Shown here in pieces: positions 51,677-61,111 of a DNA stretch of 64,000 bases. The DNA is from Bacteroidia bacterium (lineage in GTDB: Bacteria > Bacteroidota > Bacteroidia > Flavobacteriales > Flavobacteriaceae). A model generated the notes under the pieces. That model did no database searches. It had not been told where the DNA came from and was given only the letters and a program-made list of their open reading frames with translations. The stretch covers positions 124,001-188,000 of the forward strand of contig JAUIMB010000007.1 in the NCBI GenBank assembly GCA_030432635.1, written 5' to 3'. The position numbers were made by a program, and so were the translations under genes. Every line of letters starts with the position of its first letter. Within the stretch, counting starts at the first letter, position 1.

Positions 51677-52457
51677 GAAAGTATTTAAAGTACTTTTTTT
51701 TCTATATGCTATGATAACTGCTGCGCTTTATTTTTTACAGGAAAAGATATTGTTTCTTCCTACGGAACTGCCTCAGGATTATGAATATACTTTTGAGTAT
51801 CCCTTTGAGGAATTGTTTCTCAAACCCGAGGAAAATGTACATATCAACGCACTTCACTTCAAGGCTGACAACCCAAAAGGTGTTATTCTGTATTTTCACG
51901 GAAACGCAGGTGATTTGAGTCGTTGGGGAAATATAGCTCAACACTTTGTGTATTTGGGTTATGATCTGTTCATTATGGATTATCGTGGCTACGGAAAAAG
52001 TTCAGGGCCACTTAACGAACAATCATTTTATGATGATGCCCAATTTTGCTATAATTATTTGTTACAGGAGTATTCTGAAGATGAAATTACTTTGTATGGA
52101 CGTTCCTTAGGAACTGGGATGGCTACTTTTTTGGCATCAGGTCATCAGCCAAAACAATTGATATTAGAAACACCCTATCACAGTATCTTGGATGTGGCTA
52201 AGAACCGCTTTCCATTATTACCAGTGTCCTTACTTCTGAAGTATACTTTCCCAACTTACGAATACATTCCAAAGGTTAATTGTCCGATTACCATTTTCCA
52301 CGGAACTGACGATGCAGTGGTACCTTACAGCTCTGCTCAAAAACTGAAAGCCCTTGCGCCTTCCGAAACAACTTTCATCACAATTGATGAAGGCGGTCAT
52401 AACAATCTGATTGAATTTGAAACCTATCGAAGTGCCATAAAGAAATTGCTTCAATAA
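51636..52457 (+). CDS. Membrane-anchored alpha/beta hydrolase (tandem copy 2)
   Basis: The 273-residue protein is a paralog of the preceding one. It has an N-terminal transmembrane helix (about 17-33), YFHGNAGDLSRWG, the nucleophile serine in YGRSLGTGMA, FHGTDDAVVP and EGGHNNLIEF. The start at 51636 lies 41 bases inside copy 1. No start codon lies between there and Met25, which would cut the membrane helix, so the overlap is probably real and implies coupled translation. Confidence 0.85.
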   Translation: MSSTPQNRLKNRVKKVFKVLFFLYAMITAALYFLQEKILFLPTELPQDYEYTFEYPFEELFLKPEENVHINALHFKADNPKGVILYFHGNAGDLSRWGNIAQHFVYLGYDLFIMDYRGYGKSSGPLNEQSFYDDAQFCYNYLLQEYSEDEITLYGRSLGTGMATFLASGHQPKQLILETPYHSILDVAKNRFPLLPVSLLLKYTFPTYEYIPKVNCPITIFHGTDDAVVPYSSAQKLKALAPSETTFITIDEGGHNNLIEFETYRSAIKKLLQ

Positions 52458-52639
52458 TCCTTTTGCTTCTACACTCGACTAAATAAAGAGAGTTTGACCT
52501 GATGCTATAGCTTAATGGTCTTCATATCGAACTCACGCAATACCATGGTTTACTCATTCTAAAACGACTTTCACTCAATTGCTATTTGTTCATTGAGACC
52601 TTCATTATACTTTTAATCAAATCAAAAAAACGAAAGATT

Positions 52640-53950
52640 ATGAGAACAAAAACAAGACAAAGGTTTGGAATAACAGTTGTGGTAACTATTGCTGTAGTGA
52701 TGGCATTAGCATTCAACAAAACATCAAGGTCGGAGCCTATAGCAAAACTGGAAAGGGAAAAAGGCTGTGTGTTTATGACCACCTTTGGAGAACAATCCTC
52801 AGAGGGCTATTCCCAATTTAAGATTAGAGCAAATATTCAGCCTGTCATCGACGATGGACTAACTTGGTTGGCAAAGGCACAATTAGATAATGGAGGCTAT
52901 GGAGCAGGAAGTCATAGTAGACAAGGTGTAATGAATCCACATGCGGTAAACGCAGATCCTGCAACAACCTCTATGGTAGCTATGGCAATTTTACGAAGTG
53001 GAAGTACCCTTAAAACGGGACCGTATAAAACCCAATTAAACAAAGCTTTGGAATTCCTTTTAAATCAGGTTGAAAGTGTATCCAAAGATGATACTTTTAT
53101 TACTTCTGAGAAGGGAACGCAAATACAGTCCAAATTGGGTCAAAACATTGATGCTGTGCTAACCGCACAGTTTTTCTCTAATATGCTGAGGGAATCATTG
53201 GATGAGCAAACAAAAAGACGAATTTCGAAATGTTTGGACATTTGCGTTGATAAAATCCAAAAAGCTACAGGAAGCGATGGAAGAGTTGCTGGAGCTGGTT
53301 GGGCTGGTGTTTTGCAATCAGGTTTGGCTACCAGTGCGTTGGAGTCTGCTCAATCTGTCGGAGCAACATTGGACGAAGTGGTGGTGACAAGTCAAAAGAA
53401 TTATTTAAAGGGAAATTACGATGAAAAATCAGCTTCAGTGAAAACTACAGATGGAGCAGGTATCATTTTATATTCGGTGAGTAACTCAGCCAGAGGTTCT
53501 GCTAAGGATGCAAGGAAAGCAAGGGAATTAATCAACAAAGCAAAAAAAGAAGGAAAGTTGAAGGAGAATGACAAGGTCAATGTCAAAAACTTGCAACAAA
53601 TTGGTGTCACTGAAGCCGAAGCTATTGCGTATACCTCATCTTATAATGTGTATAATGCGTCAAAAGAAAAAGCACAACAGAATGAAGTGATGACTGGATT
53701 TGGGAATAATGGAGGTGAGGAGTTTTTAAGCTTTTTACAGACGGGAGAATCTATGGTCGTGAACGATGATGACGATTGGAAAACGTGGTATGACGACGTT
53801 TCTGGACGTTTAATGAAAATTCAGAATGCAGATGGTAGCTGGAATGGACACCATTGCATTACGAGTCCAGTGTTTTGCACGGCTACGAGCTTATTGATTC
53901 TTTCCATTGAGAATGACATTGAAAAACTAAAGGCCACAGGTGAAGATTGA
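52640..53950 (+). CDS. Terpene-cyclase-like toroid protein, exported
   Basis: The 436-residue protein begins with a hydrophobic export or anchor segment (about 9-26). It then has helical repeats like the alpha/alpha toroid of prenyltransferase and squalene cyclase proteins: DGLTWLAKAQLDNGGYGAG, AMAILRSGSTLKTGPYK, and KIQNADGSWNGHH near the C-terminus. The DxDD motif of true cyclases is not seen, so it is probably not a terpene cyclase but a structural or binding protein of the same fold. A Lys/Ala-rich helical insert lies at about 270-350. ATG at 52640 is chosen over an upstream frame that looks non-coding. Confidence 0.75.
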   Translation: MRTKTRQRFGITVVVTIAVVMALAFNKTSRSEPIAKLEREKGCVFMTTFGEQSSEGYSQFKIRANIQPVIDDGLTWLAKAQLDNGGYGAGSHSRQGVMNPHAVNADPATTSMVAMAILRSGSTLKTGPYKTQLNKALEFLLNQVESVSKDDTFITSEKGTQIQSKLGQNIDAVLTAQFFSNMLRESLDEQTKRRISKCLDICVDKIQKATGSDGRVAGAGWAGVLQSGLATSALESAQSVGATLDEVVVTSQKNYLKGNYDEKSASVKTTDGAGIILYSVSNSARGSAKDARKARELINKAKKEGKLKENDKVNVKNLQQIGVTEAEAIAYTSSYNVYNASKEKAQQNEVMTGFGNNGGEEFLSFLQTGESMVVNDDDDWKTWYDDVSGRLMKIQNADGSWNGHHCITSPVFCTATSLLILSIENDIEKLKATGED

Positions 53951-53964
53951 TAAAATGCAAGGCT

Positions 53965-53999
53965 AAGAAAAAAGCTTCAGAATATTCTGAAGCTTTTTT
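53965..53999. terminator. Bidirectional terminator
   Basis: AGCTTCAGAAT (53973-53983) pairs perfectly with ATTCTGAAGCT (53984-53994), flanked by A and T runs. It separates convergent genes ending at 53950 and 54025. Confidence 0.92.
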
Positions 54000-54024
54000 T
54001 GTATGCGATCAAACATTGAATGAA

Positions 54025-56511
54025 CTATCCATTAGGATTTAAAATGGCATCAATTCGCTCTAGTGCATCTGCAATATGAATTCTACTCAATTGGTCTGCG
54101 CCTCTCGCTGAACGTAATGAGCGCTGTAAGGACTTTAGCTCTGCTCTTACTACAGCTCTAATATCTGACTGACTTGTATTGACTGCTGTTCGCTTTAAGT
54201 ACGGACTAGGTGTGCGTCCGCTTTGGTTTTCGGCAGTCATTAAATAAGCCAATCTATCAATGTGGGCACGTTGTAAATTTCTTCTGTACGTACTGATTTT
54301 TTGTCCAGTACGCAATTCATCCCATATGCCTTTTCGAAGGTCGTTCATCATATCAGTAAGCGCATAAGCACTACTGTCGTTCGTGTGCGCTTCGATTAAT
54401 CTCTGCATTTTACCTAAGCTCAACACATTATTTAAGGTTCTTACTTGAATAGCTCTTATACGTTCAACCGAACCTGAATATTCAATTCTGCCAAAAATTT
54501 CAGTGTCAATTAACCATTCTGGTGTTGTAAACAAATTGTCTTGTAAAAATTGCATGGCTCGTTTTTGATGGTCTTTTGTAACAGGTGTGTACACTGCACC
54601 TGGTTGGTCTGCAGCTTTATAGTGTTCATAAACACCACCAATGTTATTAGAAACATGTCCCATATAACGGTTAAATTGTGACACAACATGACCATACATT
54701 TCCTGCAAGTCGTCATAATCTTCACCAGTTTCAGTAGTCCATTCGATAAGGTTGGGAACAATTCGTTTCAAGTTCTTAATACCATAATCACTAGCTAGCA
54801 TAGCATCGTCACCCAAATCTTCAGTTTGAGAACTTGGGTCGTGAACATCACCTACTTGCTGGTGACCAAAACGATACATAGGATCACCTGCATGTTGCAT
54901 GATCCATTGATTGAGAATTGGCTTTTCTTCTTCAGCAGTTTTTCCTAAAATAGGTTTGTAGCCCCAAGCAATCGCATATTTATCATAGACTCCAATGTTT
55001 GGCATTAAGGCCACACCTTCATCACCTGGTTGTGCCACATAGTTAAAGCGTGCATAGTCCATGATTGATGGTGCAGTCCCATATTTTTGTGTAAAAGCAG
55101 CATCACGTAATTTTTCTACTGGGTATGCAACACTGCTTCCCATATTATGAGGTAAACCTAAAGTGTGCCCAACTTCATGAGCTGACACAAACCGGATTAA
55201 TCGTCCCATGACTTCATCCTTGAATTGCGGACTTTGGGCATCTGGATTTATAGCGGCAGTTTGGACAAAAAACCAGCCACGTAATAGAGACATTACATTG
55301 TGATACCAATTGATGTCGCTTTCTAAAATCTCACCTGTTCGCGGGTCACTTACATGAGGTCCATTTGCATTGGGAATAGGAGATGCTAAGTAGCGTACTA
55401 CAGAATAACGCACATCCTCTGGAGTCCATTCTGGGTCTTCCTCAGCACTTGGAGGATCTTTGGCGATAATGGCATCTTTAAAACCTGCAGCCTCAAAAGC
55501 CACTTGCCAGTCTTCTATACCTTGTTTGATATATTTACGCCATTTTTCAGGAGTTGCTCTATCGATATAATAAACGATTTGTTTTTTTGGTACTACCAAT
55601 TCACCTCTATTGAACTTTGCAATGTCTTCGTCTTTGACTTCCAATCTCCAACGGTCCAAAAAGGTTAGTGATTTACTTTTTTGATCTTCAAGACCATAGT
55701 CCGTTTGACTACTGGTAAACCATCCAACACGTTCGTCAAAATAACGACGTTTCATTGGGTTGTCAGGAAGTAAAATCATTGAATTGTTTATCTCGATGGA
55801 AATACTTCCAGTGCTAAAGTTTGAAGGCGGAGATCCAGCTGCATAAGTTTTTACATGTCTCGCTTCAATATTTCTAGGGTAACTTTTAATGGTTTCCACG
55901 AAAGATTTATCGCTTTCCAAACGTGTCACCTTGAAAGGTTTCCTTCTAAATTGAGGTAAGCCTAAAGATTTTACGTCCTTTGTAAAGAGTGGTGTTGCGT
56001 CAATTACTGTGCTTGTCGAGTCTTTACTGAAGGCTTTTATAGGAAAGGTAAAAAGTACAGGTTCAAAATTAGAATTGACAACGGCTTCGTTTACAGGAAG
56101 TGAATCTGAAGCGACCACATTGTATGACACAACACGCAGTACAACTTTATTGCCTTTTTTCTGCCAGCGTAATACTTGTTCGTTTTGTTTTCCGCCTCCA
56201 AAGCCCAATCCATTTGCGGTCTTTGATATTCTGGTGACCATTAACATTTCCCGTTCAAAAAGAGAATCTGGAATTTCGTAATAATAGGTATCATCCAACG
56301 TATGAACTGTGAAGAGTCCTGTATCACTTTTGGCATCTTTAGTGATTACCTTATGATAGGGTTTAGGGTCATTTTTGCCAGGTTTTTTTCCTGGTGGCTT
56401 TGCTGTGGTTTCAGCGGTTTTGGATTTGCTTGCTTTCTTTGAAGTTGAGCATGAAGCTACTGCAAAGCACATAAAAACCGCTAAAAGCAGTTTGGTGTAA
56501 AATTGTTTCAA
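54025..56511 (-). CDS. Zinc metalloprotease lipoprotein (DUF5117/DUF4953 type)
   Basis: The 828-residue protein has a lipobox (AVASCSTS, Cys21) and a long N-terminal DUF5117-like part. A catalytic domain has the metzincin-style motif HEVGHTLGLPHNMG (His445, Glu446, His449, His455), followed by YAWGYKP-like sequence (here YAIAWGYKPI) and a C-terminal helical part. It matches the large family of zinc-dependent metalloproteases in Bacteroidota. A Lys/Pro-rich linker (about 25-55) follows the lipid anchor. It probably acts at the outer membrane. Single gene. Confidence 0.92.
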   Translation of the reverse strand: MKQFYTKLLLAVFMCFAVASCSTSKKASKSKTAETTAKPPGKKPGKNDPKPYHKVITKDAKSDTGLFTVHTLDDTYYYEIPDSLFEREMLMVTRISKTANGLGFGGGKQNEQVLRWQKKGNKVVLRVVSYNVVASDSLPVNEAVVNSNFEPVLFTFPIKAFSKDSTSTVIDATPLFTKDVKSLGLPQFRRKPFKVTRLESDKSFVETIKSYPRNIEARHVKTYAAGSPPSNFSTGSISIEINNSMILLPDNPMKRRYFDERVGWFTSSQTDYGLEDQKSKSLTFLDRWRLEVKDEDIAKFNRGELVVPKKQIVYYIDRATPEKWRKYIKQGIEDWQVAFEAAGFKDAIIAKDPPSAEEDPEWTPEDVRYSVVRYLASPIPNANGPHVSDPRTGEILESDINWYHNVMSLLRGWFFVQTAAINPDAQSPQFKDEVMGRLIRFVSAHEVGHTLGLPHNMGSSVAYPVEKLRDAAFTQKYGTAPSIMDYARFNYVAQPGDEGVALMPNIGVYDKYAIAWGYKPILGKTAEEEKPILNQWIMQHAGDPMYRFGHQQVGDVHDPSSQTEDLGDDAMLASDYGIKNLKRIVPNLIEWTTETGEDYDDLQEMYGHVVSQFNRYMGHVSNNIGGVYEHYKAADQPGAVYTPVTKDHQKRAMQFLQDNLFTTPEWLIDTEIFGRIEYSGSVERIRAIQVRTLNNVLSLGKMQRLIEAHTNDSSAYALTDMMNDLRKGIWDELRTGQKISTYRRNLQRAHIDRLAYLMTAENQSGRTPSPYLKRTAVNTSQSDIRAVVRAELKSLQRSLRSARGADQLSRIHIADALERIDAILNPNG

Positions 56512-56637
56512 TGTGGTCGATTTTTAAAAATTAGATGTCGAAAATAGTGATTATCGTAGTCTAACAAAAGGAATGACAGTGTTTTAATACTATTTTAACT
56601 TACCCTTTTTGGGTGTGGCACACAATTTTAAAAGCAA

Positions 56638-56661
56638 AGAGCCGCTAATTTTTGCGGCTCT
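56638..56661 (-). terminator. Terminator of the FN3/CxxCH lipoprotein gene
   Basis: AGAGCCGC (56638-56645) pairs with GCGGCTCT (56654-56661). On the minus strand a T-rich stretch (TTTGCTTTT) follows. It lies 24 bases past the stop at 56685. Confidence 0.75.
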
Positions 56662-56684
56662 AAGATTTGATATGAATTGGTTTC

Positions 56685-58217
56685 TTATTCTAAGCTATTA
56701 ATGTAGTCGATTAATAGATCAACACCTTCATCATGAAGGATTGTTGTTCCAATTAGTGGCATCCCATATTCTGGAATTGTATTTTGTATTCTTGTCAAAA
56801 TACTACTGCTACTTTGAGATATGAAGGATTCTTCAAAAGGAGTTTCATAAGCCAATCTTAAATTTGATTGTTCTTGGCAGTGACCACCATCGGTATGACA
56901 GTGTGCGCAGTTGATGTCCATATAGGCTCTAGCTCTCCTTTCCAAATCTAGACTTGTATCTTCCCAATTAGGTAAAACACTTACTGTCATTGGATCTGCC
57001 AAGCCTTGAAGCATATTGTTGTCAATTAATGCTTGTAATTGATTAGAACCGTTATATTCAAAGTTTAATGTTCTTAATTTTGGTCCGATTGGTGTCGCGA
57101 CGTTAGAATTGTTGTGACAAGTAAAACAATCCGTTTCAGAAGGGACTTCATAATCTACGTTTTGTGTCATTCCGTCTGCGTTAACCCAAGTCACAGGAAC
57201 AATGGCACCTTCAGTGTCTAAAACAGCATCGGTTTGAGCGTCATTCCAGATATAGGTTTTGTATTCCCATGAACCATCCAATTTAATCAGAAGTCTGGTT
57301 TCAATAATGTTTTTTCCTTGGGATAAGTCAGTTTCATCATTGTTATAATAAAAGGTTTTAACGATCACTGTATTGTTTGGAAAAATCGGAAGTCCGTCAC
57401 CATTAAAATCCATTTGTTCTCCACTAGGTAGCGCTATTAAGCGTTGTTTAATAGCGTAGTCTGTAAACAGTTTTGTACTTAAACTATACTCAAAAGCATA
57501 AGGTGAAGGTTCTAGGTCAGCCATATTGCCTTGATAAATATTCAATTCTGAAAGTAAAGGTCTAAATTCAGGGACGATTGGTGTCGCCATTGTAGTAAAG
57601 CTTAACGCATCACTAGGATTACTAGTATTATTGACGTCACATATTGTAGTCACGTACAAATCATAAGCTGTATTTGGGAGTAAGCCAGTTAAGGTATAAT
57701 TAAGAGTGCTCACCGTAGTAACAACTCCAGATCCAAGTGTAAAACCAGAAATACCATACTCAATCTCATATGATCCTACAGAAAAGCTATCTTCCCAAGC
57801 AATGGCGACTGAAGTATCGGTTAAATCAGATATTGTTAAATTTTGAATTGGATTACATGGTGCTTCCAGAGTAGTAAAACTAAAAACCTCAGAGAGCATA
57901 CTAACATTATTTACTGAACAAATAGCCTGAACATAAACATCGTACGTAGTCATTGCATTAAGCTCGCTAATTGCTACTGAAGTTTCATTGCTAGAAATTT
58001 GAACTCCAGTACCTTGTTCAAAGCCAGAAGTTCCATACTCAACAATATAGGAGCCAATTGTACTGGCATCATCCCATAAAATCATTACAGAGTTGTCAGT
58101 AAGGTCGCTCATGTTCACATTCGAAACTGTATTGCAAGTTTCAATCATGTCATCATCATTACTACACGTCCAAAGTGTTAATACACAAAAAAATAGGAAA
58201 TAGGCTTTTTTCAACAT
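56685..58217 (-). CDS. Lipoprotein with two fibronectin III domains and CxxCH motifs
   Basis: The 510-residue protein has a lipobox (LTLWTCSN, Cys18) and two fibronectin type III domains (about 30-115 and 117-210, each with LTDxSVxIxWDD/EDS-type starts). A C-terminal domain of about 290 residues contains two CxxCH haem-binding-like motifs (CFTCH near 364, CAHCH near 435). The C-terminal part matches a family of exported proteins (HNE_0200 type) often found beside repeat or c-type haem proteins. It probably binds haem or a metal at the outer surface. Substrate unknown. Confidence 0.85.
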   Translation of the reverse strand: MLKKAYFLFFCVLTLWTCSNDDDMIETCNTVSNVNMSDLTDNSVMILWDDASTIGSYIVEYGTSGFEQGTGVQISSNETSVAISELNAMTTYDVYVQAICSVNNVSMLSEVFSFTTLEAPCNPIQNLTISDLTDTSVAIAWEDSFSVGSYEIEYGISGFTLGSGVVTTVSTLNYTLTGLLPNTAYDLYVTTICDVNNTSNPSDALSFTTMATPIVPEFRPLLSELNIYQGNMADLEPSPYAFEYSLSTKLFTDYAIKQRLIALPSGEQMDFNGDGLPIFPNNTVIVKTFYYNNDETDLSQGKNIIETRLLIKLDGSWEYKTYIWNDAQTDAVLDTEGAIVPVTWVNADGMTQNVDYEVPSETDCFTCHNNSNVATPIGPKLRTLNFEYNGSNQLQALIDNNMLQGLADPMTVSVLPNWEDTSLDLERRARAYMDINCAHCHTDGGHCQEQSNLRLAYETPFEESFISQSSSSILTRIQNTIPEYGMPLIGTTILHDEGVDLLIDYINSLE

Positions 58218-58563
58218 TTGGGTCTTGATTTTCTTGTTAATAGCGAGGCTAATGTAGTAAAAATCTTTTTTATGGATTGATTTAATCGATGTGAAGATTG
58301 CTTTCTTATTTGAAACACAAAAAATTGTAAAAGAGAAATACTTTTAAAGTCACCAAATTACATTCAGTTTTTAATCTTTCTTCGCTTTAACAAACAAGTA
58401 GGCATACCTTTATTGCAATTTATTTGGATGAAAATGTACAATGTGGGCAGTGCGAACTCTGTCCATTAGGTCGTATGTTTTTTGTTGCCGTAGTTCATTT
58501 GATCATAACAAGGTAATGGTCTAAGATGCTGGATGTGGCACGTTGATTAGTTATTGAGCATTA
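58218..58563. other. Intergenic region
   Basis: 346 bases with no supported gene, no terminator hairpin and no clear promoter. A short frame with clustered cysteines near 58435-58480 has no start codon. Confidence 0.5.
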
Positions 58564-59088
58564 TCAATTGACTTTACAAATAATGACCAATGTTGCCTCT
58601 TTTCCTACTCGTATGGAACCGTAGTCCTCACCGATGTTGTAATCGAGACGTTTAATTTCCAAATTACCAGTAAACGTGTTGTTTTTAAAGGTAAATGGAA
58701 TTTCTACAGTTTTAGTCACACCATGCATTGTTAATTCGCCCTTGGTGATGTAGCCATCTGTTGTTTTGCTGACAGAAGATGATACAAAACAAATGTTTGG
58801 ATATTTTTCAACATCAAAAAAATCAGGTTCTCTTAAGTGAGCATCCCTTTTTTTGTTTTTCGTATTTACAGTCGCAGCATCAATGCAGATATCAAAGCTA
58901 GACGTTGAAAGCGCATCGGCATTAAAATTAAAGTCACCTTTCATGCCAGTAAATGTGCCTTTGACTTTAAAAAGTCCACCACCTGTAATGTGAAAGTTAA
59001 CTTTAGAAGCTTGAGCGTCTATAGTTTGAGCTTGTGCAGGTGTAAATACAATAAGGACAAGAAATAGTGAAACTAATAAATATTTCAT
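58564..59088 (-). CDS. YceI family protein
   Basis: YceI proteins are exported lipocalin-like beta-barrels that bind isoprenoids or other lipids. The 174-residue protein has a signal peptide (about 1-20, ending in AQAQ) and family features: SKVNFHITGGGLFKVKGTF, FDICIDAATVNTKNKKRDAHL, and LTMHGVTKTVEIPF. A palindrome lies 22 bases upstream of its start. It is preceded by lysS on the same strand, but a terminator separates them. Confidence 0.92.
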   Translation of the reverse strand: MKYLLVSLFLVLIVFTPAQAQTIDAQASKVNFHITGGGLFKVKGTFTGMKGDFNFNADALSTSSFDICIDAATVNTKNKKRDAHLREPDFFDVEKYPNICFVSSSVSKTTDGYITKGELTMHGVTKTVEIPFTFKNNTFTGNLEIKRLDYNIGEDYGSIRVGKEATLVIICKVN

Positions 59089-59109
59089 GTTACAGGAATT
59101 GAGTTCATA

Positions 59110-59124
59110 TATCGTAGAACGATA
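59110..59124. promoter_or_regulatory. Palindrome upstream of the YceI gene
   Basis: TATCGT-AGA-ACGATA is a perfect inverted repeat with a three-base centre, 22 bases from the start codon. It could be a repressor site or a chance palindrome. Confidence 0.35.
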
Positions 59125-59192
59125 AAGGTAATCACTTTATTACAAAATTCATGGTTTTTTCTATTCCATCTTTTATAAACCTACTGAAGTAT

Positions 59193-59225
59193 AAAAAAAG
59201 GATTGCACATCACAATCCTTTTTTT
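59193..59225 (-). terminator. Terminator of lysS
   Basis: AAGGATTG pairs with CAATCCTT across a seven-base loop (59199-59220), flanked by A and T runs. It is 38 bases past the lysS stop. Confidence 0.88.
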
Positions 59226-59262
59226 ATCTATAGCTATAGAACTTATCTCAGTTATTCCGTTT

Positions 59263-60954
59263 TTATAGAACCGCAACAAACAAGCCGTCATCGGTTTTTT
59301 CAACTTTGGCGACTTTATTCCTGGTTAAGTCCTTAATGGCTTTGTCCCATTTTTTGTTACTCAATCCTGATTGCCCTTTTAAATCATTCAAATCCATTTT
59401 TTCAGATTTGCGCAAAATCTCTAAAACGGCTTTGGCATCATCACTAATGGCAACCTGTTTCTTTTCTGGTCGCATTTGAGGAAAGAACAATACTTCCTGA
59501 ATACTTTGATTGTTGGTCAAGAACATAATGAGTCTGTCCATACCAATTCCCATCCCAGAAGTTGGAGGCATGCCATATTCCAAAGCTCTCAAGAAGTCAT
59601 GATCAATAAACTCGGTAGCTTCATCATCACCTTTAGCGGCTAATTTTAATTGATGTTCAAAACGTTCACGCTGATCAATTGGGTCATTCAACTCAGAATA
59701 GGCGTTGGCGATTTCTTTTCCACATACCATCAACTCGAAACGCTCAGTCAATTCAGGATTGTCACGATGTTCTTTGCATAGCGGACTCATTTCCTTCGGA
59801 TAGTCAGTAATAAAGGTTGGCTGTATATAATTGCCTTCACATTTTTCGCCAAAAATTTCATCAATCAACTTTCCTTTACCCATTGTGTCATCTACTTCAA
59901 TACCCATGTCTTTAGCAGCCTGACGAATTTCTGCTTCGGTTTTTCCTGTAATATCAAAACCCGTAAACTGTTTAATCGCATCTGTCATGGTTACACGAGC
60001 ATAAGGCGCTTTAAAATCAATGTCATGTTGGCCAAATGTCACTTTGGTTGTTCCGTTAACAGCTGTAGCACAATGCTCTAACAAGCGCTCACAAAAATCC
60101 ATCATCCAATTGTAATCCTTATAGGCCACGTAGATTTCCATAGCAGTGAATTCCGGATTGTGTGTGCGATCCATACCTTCATTCCTGAAGTTTTTTGAAA
60201 ACTCATAGACACCATCAAAGCCGCCAACAATCAGTCGTTTTAGGTACAACTCATTAGCGATTCGCATATACAAAGGAATGTCCAACGTATTGTGATGTGT
60301 TACAAAAGGACGCGCTGCTGCACCTCCTGGAATAGGTTGTAAAATTGGTGTTTCAACTTCGAAATAGCCAGAGTTGTTGAAAAATTCGCGCATGGCATTG
60401 AAAAGCTTAGTTCTCTTGATGAAGACTTGCTTTACATGTGGATTGACCACCAAGTCGGCATAACGTTGTCTGTAACGTTGTTCGGCATCGGTAAACGCAT
60501 CATGGACTTTGCCTTCACTATCAACACGTGGCTGAGGCAAAGGTTTCAATGCTTTACTGAGTAAGGAAAAGTCTTTCACCATTATGGTTTTTTCACCCAC
60601 TTTGGTAGTAAACAGTTCTCCTTCAATACCAATGAAATCACCAATATCTAGAAGCTTTTTGTAAACATCATTGTATTTGCTTTTATCATCACCAGAACAG
60701 ATTTCGTCTCGATTGAAATACACTTGTATTCGTCCTGTACTATCCTGTAGCTCAGCAAAGCTTGCGCTTCCTTGGATGCGACGAGACATCAAGCGACCAG
60801 CAACAATGACCTTTTTCCCTTCCTCGAACATATCCTTAACCTGTTTGGAAGTATGGTTAACAGGAAATAAATCTGCTGGGTAAGGGTTGATACCAAGGTC
60901 TCTTAATTTTACGAGCTTTTCGCGTCTTACTAGTTCTTGTTCTGAAAGTTGCAT
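59263..60954 (-). CDS. lysS: Lysyl-tRNA synthetase, class II
   Basis: LysS charges tRNA-Lys. The 563-residue protein has an N-terminal OB-fold anticodon-binding domain (about 50-160, VAGRLMSRRIQGSASFAELQ) and a class II core with motif 2 (FRNEGMDRTHNPEFTAME) and motif 3 (GIGMDRLIMFL). The last 60 residues or so (after QMRPEKK) form an additional small helical, winged-helix-like domain not present in E. coli LysS (about 505 residues). I believe this tail is usual in flavobacteria. Confidence 0.97.
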   Translation of the reverse strand: MQLSEQELVRREKLVKLRDLGINPYPADLFPVNHTSKQVKDMFEEGKKVIVAGRLMSRRIQGSASFAELQDSTGRIQVYFNRDEICSGDDKSKYNDVYKKLLDIGDFIGIEGELFTTKVGEKTIMVKDFSLLSKALKPLPQPRVDSEGKVHDAFTDAEQRYRQRYADLVVNPHVKQVFIKRTKLFNAMREFFNNSGYFEVETPILQPIPGGAAARPFVTHHNTLDIPLYMRIANELYLKRLIVGGFDGVYEFSKNFRNEGMDRTHNPEFTAMEIYVAYKDYNWMMDFCERLLEHCATAVNGTTKVTFGQHDIDFKAPYARVTMTDAIKQFTGFDITGKTEAEIRQAAKDMGIEVDDTMGKGKLIDEIFGEKCEGNYIQPTFITDYPKEMSPLCKEHRDNPELTERFELMVCGKEIANAYSELNDPIDQRERFEHQLKLAAKGDDEATEFIDHDFLRALEYGMPPTSGMGIGMDRLIMFLTNNQSIQEVLFFPQMRPEKKQVAISDDAKAVLEILRKSEKMDLNDLKGQSGLSNKKWDKAIKDLTRNKVAKVEKTDDGLFVAVL

Positions 60955-61041
60955 GTCAAGTTTAATTTGAGCAGCAAAATTACGCTATTTTCAAAACATA
61001 ATGTGTACAATTTATCAAGAATAGTTGTTTGTAAAATTAAA

Positions 61042-61092
61042 CAATGCCAATGATTCCAGTCAAAATTTATGGACTGCAAAACATTGGCATTG
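61042..61092 (-). terminator. Long hairpin after the DUF1573 gene
   Basis: CAATGCCAATG (61042-61052) pairs perfectly with CATTGGCATTG (61082-61092), with an inner CCAGTC/GACTG-type stem. It lies just past the DUF1573 stop. Only a weak T-run follows on the minus strand, so it is a probable, not certain, terminator. Confidence 0.65.
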
Positions 61093-61111
61093 ATAAGACG
61101 TGAAGTTTCTG

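Noticed and set aside
58435-58480. Short frame with clustered cysteines (QCGQCELCPLG) in an intergenic gap
   Set aside because: No start codon follows the preceding stop, the frame is about 40 codons long, and no neighbour suggests a partner; chance is likelier than a gene remnant.
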